Source: Dermatemys mawii
Lineage: Eukaryota > Chordata > Testudines > Dermatemydidae
NCBI GenBank assembly: GCA_007922305.1
Contig: ML677351.1
Span: forward strand, 12,384,493 to 12,448,492
Reading direction: 5' to 3'
DNA length: 64,000 nucleotides
The translations under genes were made by a program, and so were the position numbers. Positions 46,496 to 57,646 of the stretch are shown in pieces (positions within the stretch are counted from its first letter, which is position 1; every line of letters begins with the position of its first letter). Below the pieces are notes generated by a model. It had not been told where the DNA came from and ran no database searches. It saw only the letters and a program-made list of their open reading frames with translations.

Positions 46496-48689
46496 GGGCG
46501 TTAATTTGCTGAACGAATCCTTCCAAACTTGCTTTTGTAATGCTGACATTTCTGTAAGAACACTGAACAGATAATAGTTAAGAAACTTTAGTTAAACAAT
46601 TTCTTATAACTACGTTTCTCCCGAATTCATTGCATTTCAGGTAGCTTAGCTAAAGTACGAATCCAAGAATTTTTAATTATAATAAAATGTTAAATTAAAT
46701 TAGAAATTCATAGACAGCAAACTAAGATGTTTATAGGATGTGTTTATAAAGTTTGAATGATCGTACTAAGATGTCACTTTTCAAGATGTAATAAATCAAA
46801 TCACAATAAATCAAGATCTTATAACAAAGTTTTCTCAGTTGGGGTTAAATTCATTATAATTCAGTAATATTTTGGTAGGTGATTTTGGTGCCATTATGGA
46901 ACTATGAATGAGATCTTTAGTACAGATCCTTATTAATTTGTCAATTGAATTTCATAGCCATCAGAAGTCATAGGCATGTCAGTGAGAGTTCAACTAAAAA
47001 TAATTCCAAAGTTAAAAATGTAGAAATGTAACTATTGAAACGTCAAATTGATTCAAATTTGCCTTACCAAACATGGTTGCATAGTTGAACAATTTCATTC
47101 TACGTATTCTACACTCACAAATAACACCCATTAACCCCAATATTTATTGATTCAAAACTACTTTCACATTTACTTTAAATTAACTAGTAGGAAATGTATA
47201 AACATGATAAATTTTTAACCATTAATTTAGTCCACCATAAAGATTTATGATCTCTAATATCTGGTTAGAGTAATAGTAAACTCTTTGGCTTGAATTTATA
47301 ATTCGTTAATTTAAGCATTTTTCCTTTTCCCAAGAAGATGTCATTTATAGTAATCTCACAAATCAGATGTTTCCTGAAAAATCTCCATATAAACCTTTTC
47401 TTGGTTAAAACATGTTATGCTGAACAGGTGTCATGAATCCTCCAGCCTCAGCACCCTCTTATTAACCCAATATCATTTCTAGGCATCTGAAGTAGAACTT
47501 GTTAATGAAATACATTAATATTCTGAAGTAATTTATAGGCTTTTTATAACTAGGGTACATCCTCTGAGAAGTATTTAACTTAGAATAACTAAGTCATCAA
47601 AAAAGGAAATGCATGTACAAAAGTATTTTTTACGCTTATCTAGTGGCATTGGTGCATAGATACATTCTCAAGATCATTTTGGGAGGATGGAATGTCTGCT
47701 TTCTCAAGATACACCGACCCTTAGTTCAGCTGAAAGCAGTTCTAGTTCAAGTGGTGTGTTGCTGTATCTCTGTCGTCTTTATTTAGGGAGAAAGAAGCAC
47801 ACATTGTTGTGGGATCTGAGTGCTTTTCAATGGGGCATTAAGCAACAGGACTAGCATCTGACATATATGACTGATGAGCATTTTAATCTGTCTTCAGACA
47901 CTTCAAAGTATACCAGATCATGAAAAAGGGGGAAAGAGACATTCCTCTGTCACAAATGTACCAGGAGTTTGTTGACACTAGTTGTTTCTGTAAAGCATAC
48001 AAAAACAGCTTCTCCTTGCATTGTTCAAGCCTATACTGGTTTACCTAACATTAATTATTATTAATAGCATCCATATATTATGTATGTTGTAATTCAGAGA
48101 TTTCATGACTAATAGAGACAGTGTTGTCTGGTAGTATGAGCTGTATATTGGGATTTAGAAACTCCCATGGTCTAATGTCTAATATCCACTCATTATGTGG
48201 CAATCTCCTGATATTTGTTTCCTTTTTTTTTCGCTGTGGTTTTCAGGGCTGCCAAAAGTCCAGTCCTGGCTAGCTGTTGGGGAAACTGCTAATAATCTGT
48301 GACCTCCAGGAAAAATCAGTGACAAGTTTTAGAGCCCAGTGATTGGTGTACACCAATCATGTTTGCAAGGCTATCTTCATTGAGGAAAACACCTAGAAAT
48401 TTGCTTTTTTTAATTTAATGACAGCTGGGAGTCTCCTTTACATTTCTAGAGCTTTATGGGCCCCAAAAACAAGGTATATATCTGGGTTGCTACAAATCTA
48501 AGGCCAGGTGGGTTGGGTTTTTTTTGATACTTTTACTTATGCTGAATAGTACCCAGCTGTAATCAAGGGGACCACTGAAAGAGTCGTGTATGAGTTGGCA
48601 TGAGTAAATGTATCAGAATCAGGCCCTCAGGGCTTCAGTAATCTCTGCAGTAGTAATGCAGCAATAACATTTAGACTACAGCTAAGCCA
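46496..48689. other. repeat-free AT-rich stretch
   Basis: About 2.2 kb without any repeat I recognise, very AT-rich (especially 46540-47620). No exon seen. Possible conserved non-coding DNA, which cannot be judged without alignment. Confidence 0.4.
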
Positions 48690-48895
48690 CACAGTTTTAA
48701 CAGCGAGGGTAATTAACCATTGGAACCATTTAGCAAGAGACGATCCTCCATCACTGGAAACTTAAAATCAATTTTGCATGTTTTTTTTTCTCTAAAAGAT
48801 AAGCTCTGGTTAAAACAGGAAAGATTTCAGGGAAGTCTTATGGTGCGTCTTATGCAGGAGGTCAAACTGGATGATCGCAATGACGTTATAATCTA
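48690..48895 (+). mobile_element. CR1 LINE 3' fragment
   Basis: GGTAATTAACCATTGGAACC, TCCATCACTGGAAACTTAAA, AGGGAAGTCTTATGG and ATGCAGGAGGTCAAACTGG follow a CR1 3' end. Diverged. Confidence 0.8.
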
Positions 48896-50839
48896 TAAAG
48901 ACAAGAAGCAGGAGCCACCAAAGGTTGCTCGGTGCGGGAGGAGCAGGAAGGTTATTGTGGTCCTCACTTAAAAAAACATCCTTCTTCAGCAAAGTACTTA
49001 AGTCCCCCTGGGTTAAAGTTAAGGAAGTGCTTAAGTATTCTTTGAATCGGTGTGCGCGTAAGCTACACTCCCTGGAACATGCCCCATCTGCTTGGGCCAC
49101 ATGTCTTAATCAGCTCTGGCCCCCTTGTGCACTGTCCTGAGGCTCAACCCTGGCACAGAACTGGTCTGTGTGGACATCTGGATTTATTTGCCCTTTAAGA
49201 CTGCAGGCCAGATTCTGCTTCATTTGCTCACCCTGAGTTGTACCTTCTTCCTAGACTGGGATTATGCAAGGAGAAAGTTATGACTCAATATGAGGAAGGG
49301 TGGCAGAAATTGTCCAGGCCATGGTCCTCTGGGTGAGGGGTGATGTGGATAGTGATTATCACTAGTCAGGACGAGAGCCTGTGTTAAAATATTTAGCTTC
49401 TTGTGCTGTTTAATAAAATATTAAAATATTGGGATATTGTTAACAGTTCAAATAACTTGTGCCGCCACATCTTACTCCATGATTTAAAAATCTGCTTTGT
49501 GGCATTTCTCAGTCAGTCTCTTTCTCTTAACATCCTCCTTGTAATATAAACATAGAAAAGAGGTAGAGGTTGCAGAGCAAAGAGCTAAATGTACAAAACA
49601 GTACCCCACATCTCTCTATAGAATCATATACTATGGAAGCGGTACCACACTGAGTTTTGGGGAGCAGAATGATAATAGTGTTTTCATCTCTATCCTTGTA
49701 GGGAACCACTATACCTTTTTTCCTTTTAAACCAACTCCACATACACTCAGAAACCTTACTAAAGGAAAGACGATTATACTGCTTCATTAAAAAATGAAAG
49801 CATAAGAAAATTCACCAACTGAACTGGCAGGTCTGGTAGGAACATATGTGTCTTAAGCCACAAGTCAAACCCATTTGAATTTTGTGTTCTAATGAAGATT
49901 GTGCTATGTATGCAAACCTCAAAATGGTGTTAAATTAATTATGAGAGCTTGATTTAGGAGATCACATTTCTTCTTATCAGTCAATCAATATGTCACTTCA
50001 TTAACTCAGCTTTTGATGTTGATGATAAAAAAAATCATGTTCTTAATATAACTTTTTATACTTATCTAACTGTAGAGTGAGAAGTTTTTCTTAACATGTA
50101 GGCTTTGAGAGCTCATTTCCTTTTTTGTTTCCTTAGCAACGGGATTTCAGAAAAGAGCCCACTGGGAACTGAGCATGGAGCTTTCAACTTTACAAGTGCA
50201 GTTTCTTATCACAAGGAACTATTTTTTCAGAGACATCCATAGTGCTATAATAACATGCACTCTTATCTTCCTGAGGCCCATCATTAAAAGAAATCTCTAT
50301 TAAAAATATACAGATCTAGTATTTCATATGCATTGTAAAAGGGAAACTCCATCTTCACTGAACACAACGCTCATCGTTTTCACTGGCATTGTTAACTGAA
50401 ATATTCAACTTTTCTTAACAATTCTTTCCGTTTCCTACATTTGAGAAAGTGAACAGATGCCAAATTAGGTAGCAGCCTAAACACTTTCTTTGAGGAGTAA
50501 ATGAAGGACGGAACCTCCATTGTGTTATACAGAAAAACCCTAAGATTAGATTCCCACAGCTGAGTTCACCTGAAGTTGGTAAACAGTTCTATTCTATTTA
50601 GTTTCTAATACTGCACCTATCATTTCCATAGTTAAAAAATTAACAAGGTTATTAATATCAGTCAACTACAGTTTCCTCTTCAGCCCTTCATGGGGGAAAT
50701 GTTATGTGGAAAGGTATGGGGGGGACGGTGGAGTGGAGTTGATTGCTGTTTTTTTTGTTTTGTTTTGTTTTTTAGATATAACCATGTTGCTATGTGGAAA
50801 AGCCAGGGTCAAGAAATGAGTTTTTCACTTGGCTCAGTA
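48896..50839. other. non-coding stretch, nothing recognised
   Basis: Positions 49203-49250 (GGCCAGATTCTGCTTC) look like one arm of a fold-back MITE. Otherwise nothing. Confidence 0.4.
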
Positions 50840-51500
50840 AGTACTCAGGTTTCTTATGATTCTTAGTGCTTTGGGGAGTGAATTTCACAGTTTTGGGGCA
50901 GCACACAAGAACTCCCTGTCTCGTAAACACATGAGCACTTTACCCATGCTCCTGAGGAGCTGAGCTGCCAGGGGCAGTTAAGAACCCGGTGGTGGAGTTG
51001 ATCCTATAAATAATCCTGGCATCATGCATTAAGAGCCAATATTCTACAGTGAGCAAATGCACTGAGTATGGGGTGATGTGACCTTAGTAAATTTGTTTTG
51101 CACAGCTGCATTCTGCAATAGTTCCAGTTTTTTCAAGGTTGATACTTTCACGTCCAAGGTACATTCCAGTGTAATAATTCAGTCAGGAAGTGATGAAGAC
51201 CTGTGTGATCACAGCCAGGTCCTCATCAGCAAGGAAGGGATGGAATGTCCCAGCCAACTGGAGGTGGTAGAATATATTTGTTGCAGATAGTGCTTACGTG
51301 TGAGTCACAAGGAATGTACAAAGCTTGTGGCCTTTCTTGAGGATCTGTTGGCCTATGTTCTAGACTAGTGGAGACAGCTAGTAGGAGTGAATTCCCTGAA
51401 ATGTGACCTTTCTGCCAACAAACATCATCTTTATCCTACCTTGATTTAGCTTCAGCCAACCCTTGTTTCTCCATTGTTGTCTCAGCTAGATTCTGGGTGA
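50840..51500 (-). mobile_element. L2/L3-like LINE remnant
   Basis: Antisense text such as AAGAACTCCCTGTCTCGTAA, ATCCTGGCATCATGCATTAA, AAGACCTGTGTGATCACAGC and AGGTCCTCATCAGCAAGGAA matches the 3' part of an L2-type LINE in reverse. The right limit is approximate. Confidence 0.6.
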
Positions 51501-51749
51501 AAGTGACTAGATTCTGACTCAGTTTGCACAAGAATTCCTTTACTATATGTCACTTCCTTCCTTCCAGGCAGGGACTGGGTGAGGAGAGTCAGGAAGTGGC
51601 AAAGCATTCATTCCATCGCCCCTTCTCTCTATACCAGACTAGCTGAACCAGTGTAAGGTGTGTATTCTACAGTAAATTCCTATCTCCCTGGAGGAAACAG
51701 GAGGAATTCTGACTCAGAACTATGTCTCTTAGTCAAAATGCCTTTTGGG

Positions 51750-51815
51750 TAGAGCTGGTCAAAAGTTGGACTTTCCATTTCATGGGAAATTCCAACATTT
51801 TGAAATGTGTTTCCC
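51750..51815. repeat. fragment of the TAGAGCTGGTC element
   Basis: Begins TAGAGCTGGTCAAAAGTTGG and continues with AAATTCCAACATTTTGAAAT. Only one end is present. Confidence 0.6.
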
Positions 51816-51936
51816 AGGGGCTTCTCCTAAGAAAATGTAGACCACTTGCTCAGGGCTTTGCCTGAAGCCATCACTTGCTTGTAGAAAGCAATACCGCAAA
51901 ATAGCTAAGAACAACAACAAATTAGTACAAATAGTA

Positions 51937-52218
51937 CTCTAGAGCAGTGGTCTTCAAACTGGGGTGCACGCACCTCCGGGGGTGCGCGAGCCCACTCCTG
52001 GGGGTGTGTGAGACCCCAGTGCCGCCACCGAGCCCGCCCAGGAAACCGCTGAACTCCCAGGCGGTCTATTTTTGTCCCACCGAAATGCTGCCATGGAAAG
52101 CGGAAGCTTCTGCTTTCTGTGGCGGCATTTCGGCGGACATACTGCCGAGGGCCACCAGACTTTTCTCTCTGTGGGAAGTGGCCACGGGGGGAAAAGTTTG
52201 AAGACCCCTGCACTAGGG
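51937..52218. mobile_element. hAT-type MITE (CAGTGGTCTTCAAACT ends)
   Basis: Element 51945-52210: CAGTGGTCTTCAAACTGGGG and inverted AAAGTTTGAAGACCCCTG. Flanks CTCTAGAG (51937-51944) and CACTAGGG (52211-52218) agree at 6 of 8. The interior is GC-rich and includes the palindromic part CCGAAATGCTGCCATGGAAA / TGTGGCGGCATTTCGG. Overlapping ORFs here are artefacts. Confidence 0.88.
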
Positions 52219-52343
52219 AACATATAGTGGTGGAAGGTGACCTTAGTTTAATAGGAATTAGGCCCAATGTGTAGCTGTGCAAACCTGTGGAAAACAAATG
52301 CAAATCACATTTACGTCCCCTTTGCAGAGATATAAATGGCTAC

Positions 52344-52656
52344 TTAGCCCTGGTCTACACTCCAGAGGTCTGGGGGGAAGATTGACCTAACATATGCAAC
52401 TTCAGCTACGCAAATAGCTTAGCTGATGTTGACGTATTTAGATCGACTTACTGCAGCATCTTCATGGCACTGAGTCAACTGCTGCCGCTCCCCCATCAAC
52501 TCCACTTGTGCCTCTAGTGTCGCAGCGGTGGAGTTCTGGAGTCAACGGGAGAGCACTCAGGGATCATTTTATCATGTCTACATGAGACGCAATAAATTGA
52601 TCCCCAAAAGATCAATCTCTGCTTGCTGATTCGGCAGGTAGTGTAGACATGGCATA
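52344..52656. mobile_element. 307-bp MITE, relative of the nested element at 31080
   Basis: Element 52347-52653: GCCCTGGTCTACACT and inverted AGTGTAGACATGGC, flanks TTA and ATA. It shares with 31080-31363 the hairpin GCAACTTCAGCT, the CATCTTCATGGC/CATCCTCGTGGC segment, GCTCCCCCATC, and TTCGGCAGGTAGTG near the right end. Confidence 0.85.
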
Positions 52657-55300
52657 AGAGTGCAGGGCAAAGGAGAGTCACTCCACTCTAGGTATAGCCT
52701 GCTCACCTTGCTCACATGAGTAGCCCTATTTACTCCCATCTAGCCTCCCACAATTTACACAGGCATACCTCACACAACCTACATTGCTCCATCCATAGGT
52801 GTTGGAACCGTGGCACTGGGGTTGCTGCTGCAATTCTCTGGCTTGAAGTGGTTTCCATCAGATACAGGTTTACAGTTTTGTTCAATGGCTCTCAGCACCC
52901 CCACTCTGCAAATTGTTCCAACTCCCCATCCCCGCCAGCTCCATTTGGATTTTAAGTGGAATTATTTTCAGTTGTGACTACATTTTTGGTAGGAATAATG
53001 ACCATGGCAAATATAAGATGATTTGCTTAAATATTTACTGAAATCCATGCATGGAAATATCAGTGCTACTACACCTGTTGATAACTGAACAGAAAAATAG
53101 TATGGGAAAGATAAGAGGGATACTGCTGCTCTTCTTTGTCAAGAAGCATGCCCCTGAGTCTTAGTCTGCGCTACAGTCTAAGAGGTAGAATAAGCCATTC
53201 ACAATGTTCAGTGTTCACCTTTGCAAATAATTAAAAGTAGCTACTTTGCAGCAGCTATCTGGATGTCTTAACCCCCTGCTTTCCATCCAGTAGATGTCAC
53301 TAAAGTCAATAGAAATTGTTACTCATGTGCCTGAGAAGGATTTAGAAGCCAAAAGGACAGGGGAAACAATGATGTAGAAAGGCTTTATAGCTCGTTATAC
53401 TTTGATCTTTATTGATTAATCCAGGTATTTTTATGCAATGTGTACTCTGATTTTTACATTAGAAACATCATTGCTGTGTAAAGGAAGTTAGTATGTGGCA
53501 CTAACTAACTAACATAATTTCCCTAATATTAAAAGTTGCCTGGTATAAACTTCTGCATAGACTCGTTTGCGGAAACACTCAAGAAATGTACAATTTTTGT
53601 GCACAATCCTACATAGCCAGCCTAAAAGCTAGTGGGAATGTAGGGTGTGCAAGACAGGTTGAGTCAAGTCCTCACTTTGCACTCTACGAAATGTTAGTGG
53701 TTTAGCATAAATGGTCATTTTTTCCCTTGGCATTTTATGAGTTGGATTCATGCTAAGAGGCCCAGAGAAGGCAAACCATACTGGTTATTGCACAGAAAAT
53801 TCTAAATCACTTTGAGTTTAAACACACTAACATTGTTATTCTCCCTAAACATCTCTATAATAACAATTAAACTAATAAAATATAATATCTAAAAATGAGC
53901 ATATTAGCTTATTTTATATTACACCCTATGGATCGAATCTTGTGTTTCTAACTCAGTTCTTACTCCATCCTTATTCACGCAAAATTCCCAATGATATCAA
54001 ATTGCTCTACTAAAATTGCCTAGAATGGCTGGAGTCATTGATAAAGATTGAAGTTATAACTTAAAGAGTACAAGGCATTTCTGCTCCATTGTTCAAAACA
54101 TATGATGATATTAATTGGAGTTTTGGTAGTAAGCACAAAGTGAAAACTAAGGACCAGATTCTGCTCTGCTATACCTGTGTAACTCTGGAGTAACTCCACT
54201 GAATTCTTGATGATTCCCTAAAAAGCCTGGCTCTTAGAAATTCTCCTTATCTGCCTCTCTTTCCTTTCATCTTACTGGATTTTAAGGGACAAGGGGGAGC
54301 TGGAGTGTATATCCAAGCTGAAATTATTCATAGGAACATTTATCCATTGATTTTGCGATTGCTGTGCCCTCAGAGAGCCTCACTGGACTGAAGAGTTATA
54401 AACTTCTGAATGGTTTTGTTCAGTGCTCATAGTCACAGTGCTAACCCTGTCCTTATCCTAAACCCCGTTACCTGAAGAATGTCTTTTCTCCACTCCTCCA
54501 ACCTCTTTAGGGAAGCATTTGCTTCTCTTTTCCTGTGTTTATCTTTTTGCCTGTGTAGACTTTTCACCACATTTTCTGTCCTCTTCTTATGTGTAATCTT
54601 AAAGCCAACATTTTGGAGATGTAAATTTTTTTTTTCAGGCTTGACGAACTGGGTGCAAAAGGGTTTTGTATTCACTGTATAAATCAAGTTGGCTAATAAT
54701 ATATGCATCATATGTTAAAGGAACAATGGCCAGGTCAAATTTAGCCCCAGATTTGCAGACCAAGAGCTGCTGGTAGATGGTGAAATAGACCAGAAACTAA
54801 CTAGAAGCAAAAGTGAAACTGAGGAATCTATTTTCATTGCCCCTACTGAGAGAATTGTTATAGCGAACAAATTGCACAGAGGGAAAATTCAAATTTTAAA
54901 AATCTTTCAATTTAGCAACATAAATAAACACATCTTTCTTGTATTAAGTAGTCCTTTTCCTGTTCTCAAGGAAAGTAATGGTGAAAGCTTCCATTCACAC
55001 TCCATTCATTTTTCATTTAAAAGCATATAGCTACATATTAACCCGAGAATACACCTGAAAACAGCCTCACACTTAAAATCCCAGGTCGTAATAGTACATC
55101 ATTGAAGTCAATGCGAGTTTTGCCATTGACTTCAATGGGAGCAGGATCACACATCCCAACATAGAATAGTGTCCATGAAAGGGTAAAAGAAATTAATAGC
55201 TAAAGCCTTGATTTTTTCAAGGATTGGAAATATGTTAGCAGAATACCCCAAAGAGAAAAATACTTTTAAGTTAATATAGAGTCTGTGGTCAAATCCTTGG
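52657..55300. other. non-coding stretch, nothing certain
   Basis: Positions 54150-54215 (GGACCAGATTCTGC) and 55100-55160 (GTCAATGCGAG facing CATTGACTTC) look like fold-back MITE pieces. No gene. Confidence 0.4.
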
Positions 55301-55350
55301 TTGGTGTACAGCACCTACCACAATGGGATCCTGGTCAGTGGTTACATCTG
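55301..55350 (-). repeat. ancient SINE-like fragment, inverted
   Basis: GTGTACAGCACCTACCACAA and TGGGATCCTGGTCAGTGG are the reverse complement of the text at 5860-5900. Confidence 0.65.
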
Positions 55351-56118
55351 TGCTCAGTTACACCATGTACACATCTGATCAGTATTTTTCATGTAAAAAT
55401 ACATATTATTTATACAAGGAATTGACTGTTTTCCAATTTCAGATAGAAAAAAATGAACCACTTTAATATAAGGAATTTCCATCATGAAAGTAACATGGTT
55501 GCTTCCAAATATCCAGTTACTTTCCACGAGGCTTTCTCTGCCATCTAGATGTAAATAGATTTCAGACAGGTGTAAAAAGAGTTTCTGTGTAATAATAAAT
55601 CATGTTGGCAAAATGCATTTTCCGTGAGGGTTAGCATGCAATAATCTACTCACATTATCAGTGCTGTGCTTATAGTACTCTCCCATAGGCCCCACCACAG
55701 GGAGTTGCTTGAGTTTCTTCATTAAAACAGTTTCACAAACTGTATCAGCTAGAGTCTCTGCATTGGCCTCTCACCTTCCTACATTCACTTTTAACATCCA
55801 CAGACTACAGTTGCTTTTTTCACCACATTTCAGATTCCAAGGTGCTGGAATGCATCCCCAGGAGGGTGGATAGCAGGAAGAGCAAATAGACTGCTTATTT
55901 CTGAATACTATTACCCATGTGAAACATTTTTCTTCGTGGACTTGTGCTTTGCTGTATTTGTCTCTCAACAAATTTGTTGGAAGTTAAAAATCACCCGCAA
56001 GTACTAGATCCTGTGACTTCCCTCCCTCCTGCCTCAAACCTTTAATTTTATAATAGCAAAGGCCCAGAAACAATGGGGTATTAAATATAAATAAAATAAG
56101 CCAGTCTGAAATTACTGC
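55351..56118. other. non-coding stretch, nothing recognised
   Basis: No gene or named repeat. Confidence 0.4.
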
Positions 56119-56160
56119 ATAAGAACATAAGAAAGGCTGTACTGGGTCAAACCAGACCAA
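56119..56160 (-). mobile_element. CR1 LINE tail fragment
   Basis: CATAAGAACATAAGAAAGGC then CTGTACTGGGTCAAACCAGA: the reverse complement of the CR1 tail seen at 46000-46056. Confidence 0.85.
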
Positions 56161-56499
56161 TTCACAACTACAATTTAGCTTTCAAATCATGTTGAAATAA
56201 CTGGAGTGCTCTGACAGTTGAAGCCATTTCTGGCTTTCTCGGGATAAACAAAAGCAGATTGAGTTTTTATTTCTGATTTTTAAATAGTATCTTATATACC
56301 AGAGAGATGCAAAAAGCTTCATTAGAGCTGGTATTGTCCTTATGATGTAATCAATAGTATGTTCATTTCTGAGCCAGCCAACCGGGTTTAAGTCACCACA
56401 GTATTGTGTGATCTTGTGCCCAGTGCTGATTCTGCAGTAGAATGCTTGGCCGGGGTGGGAGAATGGGTTGGGGGTGGGGAGGAGGAAGCACTGCACTGG

Positions 56500-56790
56500 C
56501 AGAGATGCCATTCTTCAGCTAAGATGTTAAACCAAAGTCCCTCCTTTCTATCCATCTCTGGATGCTGTCCTGATGGAGTCAGAGAATCTATGCTATTTCT
56601 TGTACACAGAGAAAAGGGGGATAACCTCTTTGTCCTTTCCAACATTCTCTCAAGGAGAATATTTTTCATTGTTTAAGGCTGTGTGAGAGTTATTGCTAAG
56701 CACACAATGGCTGCTATGTTTGCCTGGGTGCTATTAGTGCAGACCAGTAGTGTGTAGTTCTTTGGGATACGTTAAGGGTGAAAGGCATCA
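56500..56790 (+). repeat. possible ancient SINE/LINE 3' end
   Basis: GATGTTAAACCAAAGTCCCT and, later, TTTGGGATACGTTAAGGGTG and AAAGGCATCA recall an old amniote retroposon. Weak match; followed by a (CA)n run at 56793-56809. Confidence 0.35.
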
Positions 56791-56814
56791 CACATACACA
56801 CACACACAGCCCAA

Positions 56815-57035
56815 TACAGGCATGTCGTGTTTTACGTGCATTTAACTTGCGTGATTTCTACTTTATGCGGTCGTCCGAAAAAAAAAAGTAAGGGAAAACT
56901 AAAAATATAAAAACTTCCTGTAGGGCAGGCAGTTTTGCCCTCCATTGAAATCAATGGGGTTTCGGCTATACACGGTTTCTGCTTTACATGGAAACCGTAG
57001 AACCGAACCCTCGCAAAAGATGTGACATGTCTGTA
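56815..57035. mobile_element. mariner/Tc1-like MITE (TA flanks)
   Basis: Element 56817-57033: CAGGCATGTCGTGTTTTACG and inverted GCAAAAGATGTGACATGTCTG, flanked by TA on both sides. The interior includes TTAACTTGCGTGATTTCTAC and CACGGTTTCTGCTTTACATG. Non-coding. Confidence 0.65.
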
Positions 57036-57507
57036 CTACATATTGTCTTATATTCATAGGCCTCAATCCTGTGGTGCATTGGTGTAGCTGGTGTTGCTCT
57101 GATCTGGCCACAAGAGGATGCCCCAACATGAGGGGGATTCTTGGATAAAGTCACCACACAAGACTTCTACGCTCAACCCTCTCCTGGTGAGCAATATTGG
57201 AGTCATCGCCAGAGGAAAGGGAGCATAATCAGGGCTCCCTTACACTGTTCTGATCACCAGCTGCCAGAACAGCCCACCAGCAGCCATCATAGATTAGAGC
57301 AGCCCTCAGGCTTCTCTAATTTATGCCAGAGACCAGACTGACTCCAGGGAAGGAGGAGCATGAAGGTGGCTTAAGGTCAGAAGATCTGGGATATATTTTC
57401 CATTCCTGTATTCTCTGTTTTTACTCTCATTAGTGCAATATTTGTTCTCCTGAAGGTGCAATGACTGCCAGAAACAATTATCCATATGCCAAGTAGAGTA
57501 CCTGGCA
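57036..57507. other. non-coding stretch, nothing recognised
   Basis: No gene or named repeat. Confidence 0.4.
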
Positions 57508-57646
57508 GCCTTAATTAGGGTGAGCAGATGTCCCGATTTTATAGGGACAGCCCCGATTTTTGGGTCTTTGTCTTATATAGGCTCCTATTACCCCCCAGCC
57601 CCATCCCAATTTTTCACGTTTGCTGTCTGGTCACTCTAGCCTCCAT
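57508..57646 (+). mobile_element. ~124-bp fold-back element, copy E
   Basis: Element 57516-57638 (TAGGGTGAGCAGA...CTGGTCACTCTA) with flanks GCCTTAAT (57508-57515) and GCCTCCAT (57639-57646), 6 of 8 matching. It contains CTTATATAGGCTCCTATTAC like copy B. Confidence 0.88.

Noticed and set aside
51905..52303. 132-codon minus-strand ORF
   Set aside because: Lies over the GC-rich hAT-type MITE at 51945-52210.
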